DNA of 11,044 nucleotides, taken from JACZWL01 sp046756445. GTDB lineage: Bacteria; Pseudomonadota; Gammaproteobacteria; Steroidobacterales; Woeseiaceae. The notes beneath the pieces are model-generated. The model saw only the letters and a list, made by a program, of their open reading frames with translations, did no database searches and was not told where the DNA came from. Shown piece by piece: positions 1 to 6,347 of the stretch. How positions within the stretch are numbered: position 1 is the stretch's first letter; each line of letters begins with the position of its first letter. The stretch is taken from the NCBI GenBank assembly GCA_046756445.1, contig JBHHWI010000097.1, forward strand, positions 1 through 11,044, in the 5' to 3' direction. The translations under genes and the position numbers were made by a program.

Positions 1-260
1 CGGGCAACAAGTTAGGATTTGATCCAGCGGAGCCAATCCACGGTACAGACTTACTGAATGCGATGCGCGATGTACTGCGCGAGCGATATTGGGCGCGATT
101 TGAAGACGAACAAGGTCGTTTTGTGCACTTCGGGTGGGACTACTACATGTATGTCGGTGTCACATGCGAATGTCCGCGAGCTGAAGAAGCCGCCTCGAAA
201 AGAGGATTGTTCGTGGAGGCATTCCGTTCTCCCTACCATCGTGAGCTTGGCGGGGAATGA
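1..260 (+). CDS. Unidentified small protein, C-terminal part (5' end outside window)
   Basis: The frame is open from the left edge (first full codon at base 3) and ends at TGA 258-260, giving about 85 residues. The open frame continues upstream of the internal ATG at 63, so that ATG is probably not the true start. The text reads like real protein: an Arg/Asp/Glu-rich stretch (MRDVLRERYWARFEDEQG), an aromatic run (FGWDYYMYVGV), a Cys-x-Cys (CECP) and a short tail containing LFVEAFRSPY. No signal peptide or membrane segment is visible in this part. I do not recognise the family; the aromatic core and 'LFVE-F-SPY' ending resemble small uncharacterised cytoplasmic proteins, but that is only an impression. 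It converges with the hydantoinase gene. The overlapping longer frame starting at 58 gives low-complexity text and is judged a shadow. Confidence 0.6.
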   Translation, partial: GNKLGFDPAEPIHGTDLLNAMRDVLRERYWARFEDEQGRFVHFGWDYYMYVGVTCECPRAEEAASKRGLFVEAFRSPYHRELGGE

Positions 261-302
261 CCGTCCGATTCTGGCCGTTCTCTGTCTGTCAGAACCTGAT
301 AT

Positions 303-354
303 TTCCAGCCAGACGACCGACTGCTTTGCGTAAAAGCAGTCGGTCGAGCTGGAA
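303..354. terminator. Two-tier hairpin between convergent genes (possible bidirectional terminator)
   Basis: A perfect 14-bp inverted repeat, CGACCGACTGCTTT at 314-327 with its complement at 333-346, closes a 5-nt loop (328-332). Outside it a second perfect 7-bp arm, TTCCAGC at 303-309 with GCTGGAA at 348-354, is separated from the inner stem by CAGA on one side and a single A on the other. The structure lies between a gene ending at 260 and a minus-strand gene ending at 404, where a terminator serving both would sit. Neither strand has a clear U-tract after the stem, so classical intrinsic termination is not well supported; protection of 3' ends is an alternative. Confidence 0.5.
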
Positions 355-371
355 CTTATCGGATAATATCT

Positions 372-389
372 GCCGGATCGGATTCCGGC
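372..389. other. Small hairpin next to the hydantoinase stop codon
   Basis: GCCGGA at 372-377 pairs perfectly with TCCGGC at 384-389 across a 6-nt loop. In the minus-strand transcript it lies about 15 nt after the hydantoinase stop codon and before the larger hairpin at 303-354. No U-tract follows it. It may contribute to 3'-end formation, or be a chance inverted repeat in GC-rich DNA. Confidence 0.25.
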
Positions 390-403
390 TCTTGCGGTTT
401 CGT

Positions 404-3400
404 CTAGGCGCTCGTTGATCCGAATCCGCCGCCGCCGGGCGTTTCGATGATCAGGCGGCTGCCCTTGCCGAGCTTTACGGTTGCAGTTGCGCCGAGTTCT
501 TCACGCTCATTCGGCTCATGTTCGACGATGTTGTGGCCGGTCTTGCCGCATTCGCCGCCTGCCATGCCGAAAGGCGCGATGCGACGATGATTGGCGAGGA
601 TCGATGTCTCGACGGGTTCGAGAAAGCGGATCTTTCTGATGGTCCCGTCTCCGCCATACCATTCTCCCCGGCCGCCTGAGTCTCGGCGTATCGAGAAACT
701 CTCCAGGATCACCGGAAAACTCTGCTCGAGCACCTCGGGATCGGTCAGGCGTGAGTTGGTCATGTGCGTCTGTACGGCGTCGGCGCCGTGAAAGCCCGGC
801 CCGGCGCCGGCGCCGCCGGCGATGGTCTCGTAATACTGGAAGTTGGCGTTACCGAAGCTCAGGTTGTTCATGGTCCCCTGCGACGCCGCGAGCGCGCCGA
901 GCGCGCCGAGGAGGGCGTCGGTCACGCATTGCGAGGTCTCGACATTACCGGCGACCACGGCGGCGGGGTAAGCCGGGCTCAACAGGCAGCCCTCGGGGAT
1001 CTTGATATCCAAGGGTTCGAGGCAGCCCTCGTTCATCGGTATGTTCTCCTCGATCAGGCTGCGGAAGACGTAGAGCACGGCGGCCCGGGTGACGGCGCTC
1101 GGTGCATTGAAATTGTTGTCCGATTGTAATGAGGTGCCGGTGAAATCGATGGTCGCCATTCGATTCTCATGATCAACCTTGACGGTGACCCTTATGTATT
1201 CGCCGGAATCCAGCTCGTAACCGAAGCTGCCGTCCCTGAGCGACCCGAGGAGCCTCCTCACGCTGGCCGCCGCGTTCTCGCGCACGAACCGGAGATAACG
1301 CTGCACGGTGGCGAGGCCATAGCGATCGATTGCTTTCTCGAGCTGGCGGATGCCCTGCTGGTTCGCCGCCAGTTGCGCCTGCATGTCGGCGATGTTCTTG
1401 TCCGGATCGCGCGCCGGATATTGCGCGCCCAGCAGCAGCTCGCGCACCGCCGTCATGCGGAACTCACCGCCGCGCACCAGATCGAAGTCCTCGATCAGCA
1501 CGCCCTCGTCATCGATGTGCCGGCTCCCCGCGGGCATCGATCCCGGCGTGATGCCGCCGATGTCCGCATGGTGTGCACGCGATGCGAGAAAGAACAAAGG
1601 GTGATCGGCTTCTGCGAAGTAGGGCGTGACAATGGTGACGTCCGGAAGGTGTGTGCCGCCGGCATAGGGCGAGTTGAGCATGATCGAGTCGCCGGGCCTG
1701 AGGTCGTTTCCCCTGGCGCCGATCACGGTTCGCACGCTCTCGCCCATCGAACCCAGATGAACGGGCATGTGCGGTGCGTTCGATACCAGCAGGCCCTCTT
1801 GATCGAACAGCGCGCAGGAGAAATCCAGGCGTTCGCGTATGTTCACCGAAATAGCCGTGTTCTGAAGAACGACGCCCATCTGCTCGGCGATGTGCATGAA
1901 CAGATTGTTGAATACCTCCAGCCTGACCGGATCCGGCCGGGTTTCCAATACACCATCCGACGCAGTTCTCACCTGCGCCTTCCTGGCAAGCACGAGGTGG
2001 CCCAACCGATTCACGCGGCCCGACCATCCTTCATCGATCACGGTGGTACTGTTCTCCTCGGCGATGATGGCCGGGCCATCGATCGCAATGCCCGATCCGA
2101 GCGCACCGCGCCTGTAAATCGGCACTTGCCGCCAGCCATCGTCGATCCAGACCTCTGTATGACGAACCGGAGACGCATCCGGCACTGCAGCGATCTCCGG
2201 ATCCCGAAAGACTTGCTCGTAGCCGGTGGCCTCGACACGTATCGTCGCAATGATGAGACTGTCCGAACCGGCGCCCGCACCGAAGCGACTGCGATAGCTG
2301 CGCCTGAATGCGCCCGTCATCTCTTTATATGTCCCGAGCGCAACGTTCAGCACCGTGTCGGACCCGGCGACACGCAGACCGACAAATGTCTCGAACTGAC
2401 GGTTTGACTCCGGTACCTGTTGCCCGGCAAGCATCTCGTCGCAGGCGTTGATCAGATTCGCGATCGGACCCTCGATCTGCTCGAGGTTATCGTCGGAAAA
2501 CTCGACGTCGATCGACTGCTGCTGCTCGACTCGAATATTGGATAGGCCCATACCATAGGCCGACAATACGCCGGCCATCGGGTGAATCCAGATCGTTCCG
2601 ATCCCGAGTACGTCCGCCACCTGGCAGGCGTGCTGGCCGGCTGCGCCGCCGAAACAGCACAGAGTGAAATCGCGAACGTCTTCGCCGCGCTCGATCGTGA
2701 TCTTGCGAATCGCGTTCGCCATGTTCTCGACGGCCACCGTCAGGAAGCCGGCGGCAACGGATTCCACATTCGTCGCGATGCCGCTATCTTTCGAAATCTC
2801 GGTCGCCAGTTTCGCGAATTTCGAGCGCACTGAATCCCGATCCAGCGGCATATCGGCTCCCGGCCCGAAGACGTTCGGGAAGTAATCCACCGGAATGCGC
2901 CCGAGCAAGACGTTCGCATCCGTAACCGCCAGCGGTCCGCCGCGCCGGTAGCAGACGGGGCCCGGGACGGCGCCGGCAGAGTCCGGACCGACCTGATAAC
3001 GCGAATCGGCATAACGTAGGTGCGATCCGCCGCCCGCGGCGATCGTATGGATGCGCATCATCGGCGCGCGGAGCCGCACACCCGCAACCTCGGAGTCGTT
3101 GGTCCGCTCGTACTCACCGCTGAAAGCGGACACGTCGGTCGACGTGCCGCCCATGTCGAAGCCGATCAGCTTGTCGAACCCCGCCGCCGTAGCGGTCTCG
3201 ACCATGCCGACCACGCCGGCCGCCGGTCCCGACAGGATGCTGTCCTTGCCGCGGAAGTTCTCGGCCAGCGCCAGCCCGCCATTACTCTGCATGAACAGCA
3301 ATCGACGCGGCGTCTCCATCCGCGCCAGGGCATTCCTCAGGCCACCGATATAGTCATTCAGGACCGGCGTCAGATACGCATCGGCAAGCGTGGTCTCCGC

Positions 3401-4027
3401 GCGGCTGACGAACTTGATCAGCGGTTCGACATCATGTGAGACGGAGATCTGCGCAAAACCAAGATCTCCGGCTATTTCTCCGATACGTGCTTCATGCGCA
3501 GGAAACCGGTAACCATGCACCAGACAGACCGCAATCGATGAGATGCCATCGGCAAGACATTGCTCCAACGCTGTGGCAAGTAATTCCTCATTCAGGGGCA
3601 AAAGAACCTGACCATCAGCGTCGACACGTTCCTGTGCTTCAACAACACGAGCATAAAGCGGCTCGGGCTTGATGATGTTGAGCGCAAAGATGTCGGGACG
3701 GTTCTGATACCCGATCGCGAGCGCATCGCCAAATCCCCTGGTGACGACCAGTACCGTCGGCATGCCCTGGCGCTCGAGCAGCGCGTTGGTCGCGACCGTG
3801 GTACCCATCTTGACGGCCTCGATTGACAGGCCGGCGACAGCGGCCTCGGACCATCTGTATAGCGCCTGGCGTATCCCCTCTGCCGCCGCGTCCTCGTACT
3901 GCTCGGGGTTTTCCGACAGCAGCTTGGCCGTCTCGATCGCCCCGTCGGGCCGCAAGGCGATGACGTCGGTAAACGTCCCGCCGCGGTCGATCCAGAACTG
4001 CCAGTGATTCTCACCATCCACAGGCAA
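404..4027 (-). CDS. Hydantoinase/5-oxoprolinase family protein, fused HyuA-HyuB (ATP-dependent)
   Basis: Predicted cytoplasmic ATP-dependent amidohydrolase of 1207 residues. The family opens cyclic amides or imides such as 5-oxo-L-proline (giving glutamate) or hydantoins. The HyuA half has the actin-like nucleotide-binding motifs GGTFTDV (16-22), SGPAAGVVG (266-274), DMGGTSTDVS (291-300), AAGGGSH (330-336) and FGGAAGQHA (459-467). The HyuB half starts near residue 700 and shows HMPVHLGSM (753-761) and SRAHHADIGG (816-825), with a glycine-rich end (TPGGGGFG). Most bacterial hydantoinases split these halves into two genes; the fused form, about 1200-1290 aa, is typical of OPLAH-type 5-oxoprolinases and also occurs in bacteria. 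The first codon used is TTG (4027-4025); an in-frame GTG two codons later is equally possible, and no strong Shine-Dalgarno is seen for either. The gene is divergent from the peptidase/transporter cluster. 5-Oxoprolinase is the better guess, but sequence reading alone does not fix the substrate. No frameshift or missing motif was noticed. Confidence 0.95.
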   Translation of the reverse strand: MPVDGENHWQFWIDRGGTFTDVIALRPDGAIETAKLLSENPEQYEDAAAEGIRQALYRWSEAAVAGLSIEAVKMGTTVATNALLERQGMPTVLVVTRGFGDALAIGYQNRPDIFALNIIKPEPLYARVVEAQERVDADGQVLLPLNEELLATALEQCLADGISSIAVCLVHGYRFPAHEARIGEIAGDLGFAQISVSHDVEPLIKFVSRAETTLADAYLTPVLNDYIGGLRNALARMETPRRLLFMQSNGGLALAENFRGKDSILSGPAAGVVGMVETATAAGFDKLIGFDMGGTSTDVSAFSGEYERTNDSEVAGVRLRAPMMRIHTIAAGGGSHLRYADSRYQVGPDSAGAVPGPVCYRRGGPLAVTDANVLLGRIPVDYFPNVFGPGADMPLDRDSVRSKFAKLATEISKDSGIATNVESVAAGFLTVAVENMANAIRKITIERGEDVRDFTLCCFGGAAGQHACQVADVLGIGTIWIHPMAGVLSAYGMGLSNIRVEQQQSIDVEFSDDNLEQIEGPIANLINACDEMLAGQQVPESNRQFETFVGLRVAGSDTVLNVALGTYKEMTGAFRRSYRSRFGAGAGSDSLIIATIRVEATGYEQVFRDPEIAAVPDASPVRHTEVWIDDGWRQVPIYRRGALGSGIAIDGPAIIAEENSTTVIDEGWSGRVNRLGHLVLARKAQVRTASDGVLETRPDPVRLEVFNNLFMHIAEQMGVVLQNTAISVNIRERLDFSCALFDQEGLLVSNAPHMPVHLGSMGESVRTVIGARGNDLRPGDSIMLNSPYAGGTHLPDVTIVTPYFAEADHPLFFLASRAHHADIGGITPGSMPAGSRHIDDEGVLIEDFDLVRGGEFRMTAVRELLLGAQYPARDPDKNIADMQAQLAANQQGIRQLEKAIDRYGLATVQRYLRFVRENAAASVRRLLGSLRDGSFGYELDSGEYIRVTVKVDHENRMATIDFTGTSLQSDNNFNAPSAVTRAAVLYVFRSLIEENIPMNEGCLEPLDIKIPEGCLLSPAYPAAVVAGNVETSQCVTDALLGALGALAASQGTMNNLSFGNANFQYYETIAGGAGAGPGFHGADAVQTHMTNSRLTDPEVLEQSFPVILESFSIRRDSGGRGEWYGGDGTIRKIRFLEPVETSILANHRRIAPFGMAGGECGKTGHNIVEHEPNEREELGATATVKLGKGSRLIIETPGGGGFGSTSA

Positions 4028-4117
4028 AAAGGTACGGAAAAAGGGGCCGAACCGCTATTTTTTGCCTTTTCCCGGGTATCATGGGCGCAGCCTCCCCGAG
4101 GAGAGCCATAACAACAA
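4023..4117. promoter_or_regulatory. Divergent control region with imperfect inverted repeat
   Basis: The roughly 90 bp between the hydantoinase start and the plus-strand cluster must hold both promoters. It contains nested inverted repeats: GGCAAAAA at 4023-4030 with TTTTTGCC at 4059-4066, and inside them GGTACGG at 4031-4037 with CCGAACC at 4047-4053 (one mismatch). The left arm overlaps the hydantoinase start codon, so the element could be an operator or a leader hairpin affecting translation. A possible plus-strand -10 (TATCAT, 4077-4082) has no good -35 partner, so promoters are not called individually. A GAGGAG ribosome-binding sequence near 4098-4103 lies an unusually long 14 nt before the ATG at 4118. 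Confidence 0.4.
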
Positions 4118-4507
4118 ATGACTTTCTTCTCCGAACTCAGCCGCAGGAACGTCGTGCGCGTGGGTATTGCCTACGTGATCGTCGGCTGGTTACTGGCCCA
4201 GGTGGCCGAATTCGGCGTTCAGAGTTTCGGCGCGCCACACTGGGTCCTCAGAATAATCGTCGTTGTCCTTATTGTCGGTCTGCCGCTGATACTGATCTTT
4301 GCCTGGGCCTTCGAGCTGACGCCGGAAGGCATCGTGCTCGAGAAACATGTCGATCGGGAAAAATCCATCACCAGGCAAACCGGCCGCAAGCTCGACATCA
4401 TTATCATTGCGGTAATGGCGATCGCGCTCCTCTATATGGTCGCAGACAAGTTCGTCGGCACAACTGCGGCGCCAACGGAATCCGAAATGCCCGTCAGCAC
4501 TGAATGA
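4118..4507 (+). CDS. Stand-alone three-helix membrane module (N-terminal part of TPR-type proteins)
   Basis: A 129-aa inner-membrane protein. It opens with MTFFSELSRRNVVRVGIAYV, then has hydrophobic segments at about residues 13-31, 43-64 and 93-109. Between the second and third comes a cytoplasmic-looking link with FELTPEGI, HVDREKSITRQTGRKLD. This arrangement matches the membrane-anchoring N-terminus found in many proteobacterial proteins that continue into TPR or adenylate-cyclase-like output domains. Here the protein ends about 20 residues after the third helix, and the next gene begins at once, so no output domain is present; no remnant of one was noticed downstream. An in-frame stop at 4109-4111 makes ATG 4118 the first usable start. 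It leads a cluster with the S58 peptidase, 15 nt or less downstream. Function is unknown; a membrane anchor, partner or small regulator for the downstream genes is possible. It could also be a decayed gene, though the coding text is clean. Confidence 0.85.
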   Translation: MTFFSELSRRNVVRVGIAYVIVGWLLAQVAEFGVQSFGAPHWVLRIIVVVLIVGLPLILIFAWAFELTPEGIVLEKHVDREKSITRQTGRKLDIIIIAVMAIALLYMVADKFVGTTAAPTESEMPVSTE

Positions 4508-4522
4508 ATCGGAGTGGGGCGT

Positions 4523-5707
4523 TTGATTAATCGCGGTTCCATGGTGTCTGCACTGTGCGCGGGACTGATGCTCGGGCTGCTTGCTTCTCAGGTCATCGCC
4601 GGCGAGCCGGCGCCACGCGCCCGCGATCTGGGCATTCCTTTCGACGGGGCTCCCGGCCCGCTCAATGCGATCACGGATGTAGCGGGCGTGACGGTCGGGC
4701 AGGTGACGATCATCGAGGATCTTGCGGACCATCGCGCCGCGCGCACCGGTGTGACGGCGATCCTTCCGCGCGGACCCGACTCGCTGAATCGGCCCGCGTT
4801 CGCGGGCTGGTTCACCCTGAACGGCAACGGCGAGATGACCGGGACCACCTGGGTGGAGGAGTCGGGCTTGCTCGAAGGGCCGGTGATGCTGACCAACACC
4901 CACAGCGTCGGCGCCGTGCATCAGGCCACGATCGAGTGGCGTGTTGGTCAGGGCGGGCCGGACGCCAGCGGCTATTTCTGGTCGGTGCCGGTGGTCGCCG
5001 AGACCTGGGACGGCTATCTCAATGACGTCAACGGATTCCACGTCAAGCCCGAACACGTCTTCGGGGCGCTGGAATCGGCCGCCGGGGGCCCGGTGGCCGA
5101 GGGCAGCGTCGGTGGCGGCACCGGGATGATCTGTCACGGGTTCAAGTGCGGCATCGGGACCTCATCGAGGATCGCCGAGACGGCAGACGGCAGCTATGTG
5201 CTCGGTGTGCTCGTGCAGGCGAATTACGGCAGGCGGGAACTGCTGCGGGTCGCGGGCGTGCCGGTCGGCAAGTACCTGGGGGGCGATCAGGCGCCCGTCA
5301 GGGGTGGTGAAGTCCCCGATGGAGCAGGATCGATCATCATCGTGGTCGCGACCGATGCGCCGTTGTTGCCGGTCCAGCTAAAACGCATTGCTAAACGGGC
5401 GGCGCTGGGACTGGCGCGCGTCGGTTCATATGCGAGCAATTCCTCCGGCGATATCTTTATCGCGTTTTCGACGGCGAACACAAACGCCGACCAGGCAGCA
5501 AGAGGTCAGTCGATTCGTGTGCTCGCGAACGAGGACATAGATCCACTTTTTCTCGCCACGGTCGAGGCGACGGAGGAAGCGATTGTCAACGCGCTGGTGG
5601 CCGGCCGCGACATCACCGGTGACAGGGGTCATACCGTCGAGGGCATCGATCACGGAGAGCTCATCGATGTCCTGCGCAGTCACAATCGGCTGACCAATAG
5701 AGAATAA
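4523..5707 (+). CDS. Secreted P1/S58 family aminopeptidase (DmpA/BapA-like)
   Basis: N-terminal nucleophile aminopeptidase of MEROPS family S58. The family matures by self-cleavage into two chains and releases N-terminal residues, including D- or beta-amino acids in DmpA and BapA. Family hallmarks are an N-terminal GIPFDGAPGPLNAITDVAGV block, a GGGTGMICHGFKCGIG segment, and the cleavage/nucleophile region SYASNSSGDIFIAFSTAN; the Ser before Gly-Asp (codon 5444-5446) is the expected nucleophile. A hydrophobic signal peptide ending near SQVIA-GEP points to export to the periplasm. The start is uncertain: TTG 4523 is preferred because GGAG (4511-4514) lies 8 nt upstream and it gives a basic signal-peptide n-region. 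GTG 4514 or ATG 4541 are alternatives. Length, about 394 aa, is normal for exported S58 enzymes. It is clustered with a membrane module upstream and a membrane protein and symporter downstream, which suggests peptide hydrolysis coupled to uptake. Substrate is not predictable from sequence. Confidence 0.93.
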   Translation: MINRGSMVSALCAGLMLGLLASQVIAGEPAPRARDLGIPFDGAPGPLNAITDVAGVTVGQVTIIEDLADHRAARTGVTAILPRGPDSLNRPAFAGWFTLNGNGEMTGTTWVEESGLLEGPVMLTNTHSVGAVHQATIEWRVGQGGPDASGYFWSVPVVAETWDGYLNDVNGFHVKPEHVFGALESAAGGPVAEGSVGGGTGMICHGFKCGIGTSSRIAETADGSYVLGVLVQANYGRRELLRVAGVPVGKYLGGDQAPVRGGEVPDGAGSIIIVVATDAPLLPVQLKRIAKRAALGLARVGSYASNSSGDIFIAFSTANTNADQAARGQSIRVLANEDIDPLFLATVEATEEAIVNALVAGRDITGDRGHTVEGIDHGELIDVLRSHNRLTNRE

Positions 5708-5732
5708 TCCGAGTAGTGAGGGGGGATGTCGA

Positions 5733-6323
5733 ATGACGGGTGAGACAGGGGAACGAGCGCTTGCGTGGCCTCAGCGTGTGCTCAGGGAGCATCCGGCGTT
5801 ATTTGTATCGGGCATTTACGTTCTTGCTTCGGCCATCGGCATGTTCTATTCCTGGGATTTTCTGCGGCGCTTCGACATCAACGTTTTCTATTATGCGGAG
5901 ATCGGTGACTTCCTGATGGCTTCGCTGAAAGAGCTGTTTACATGGGCCCTGGTGTTTGCAGCCATCCTGCTCGTCAGCCTCGATAACGCGATGAGCCGAA
6001 GAGTGGAGGCGAAAGGCGCAGGTCGCTGGTCCCGGTGGTACGGCACTCGGAGGTACCGGTCACTCAATTATCTGGTGGCATTGGTTCTCGTCGTTGTCTT
6101 CCTGGACGCCTATGCGATCGCTAAAGCGCGTCAAATCAGAGCCGGCGGCGGTGAAGTCGTGACGGTGACGTTAACGGACGAATCTCCACAAAAGGATCGG
6201 GTGCTACTGGGTACAACCGGACGATTCGTGTTTTTGTATGACCACAATACGCAGCGGGTTCATATACATCCGCACGACAATGTCCTGGCGATGAGAAAAT
6301 ACGTGCTCGAAAGAGTCGACTGA
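5733..6323 (+). CDS. Unknown three-helix inner-membrane protein
   Basis: A 196-aa protein with no recognised family. Hydrophobic segments lie at about residues 22-41, 62-84 and 111-128, followed by a soluble C-terminal part of about 65 residues (from ARQIRAGGGEVVTV) that looks like small beta-structure and ends in HIHPHDNVLAMRKYVLERVD. Between helices 1 and 2 is a distinctive aromatic/acidic segment (FYSWDFLRRFDINVFYYAEIGDFLMASLKE). Similar 'F-INV--YAE--DFL' wording occurs in other uncharacterised bacterial membrane proteins as I recall them; no function can be assigned. A strong GAGGGGGG ribosome-binding site at 5718-5725, 7 nt before ATG, fixes the start. It sits 25 nt after the peptidase and 24 nt before the symporter, so co-transcription is likely. 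Confidence 0.85.
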   Translation: MTGETGERALAWPQRVLREHPALFVSGIYVLASAIGMFYSWDFLRRFDINVFYYAEIGDFLMASLKELFTWALVFAAILLVSLDNAMSRRVEAKGAGRWSRWYGTRRYRSLNYLVALVLVVVFLDAYAIAKARQIRAGGGEVVTVTLTDESPQKDRVLLGTTGRFVFLYDHNTQRVHIHPHDNVLAMRKYVLERVD

Positions 6324-6347
6324 GTCTTACTTCCCGAAGGTTTCCCT

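Noticed and set aside
1169..2407. 412-codon open frame antisense to the hydantoinase gene
   Set aside because: It lies wholly opposite a clear gene with all family motifs, and its text is Arg/His/Pro-rich without domain character; GC-rich coding DNA commonly leaves such antisense frames open.
4062..4082. Sigma-70 promoter from TTGCCT and TATCAT
   Set aside because: The spacing between the two boxes is only 9 bp, too short for a sigma-70 promoter; no -35 at 16-18 bp was found.
4081..4503. 140-codon plus-strand frame overlapping the 129-aa membrane module
   Set aside because: The text is Arg-rich and featureless, while the other frame gives a recognisable conserved membrane module.
4190..5137. 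315-codon minus-strand open frame spanning two plus-strand genes
   Set aside because: It crosses the boundary between two well-supported genes and its composition (Arg, His, Asp, Gly) is that of a shadow frame.
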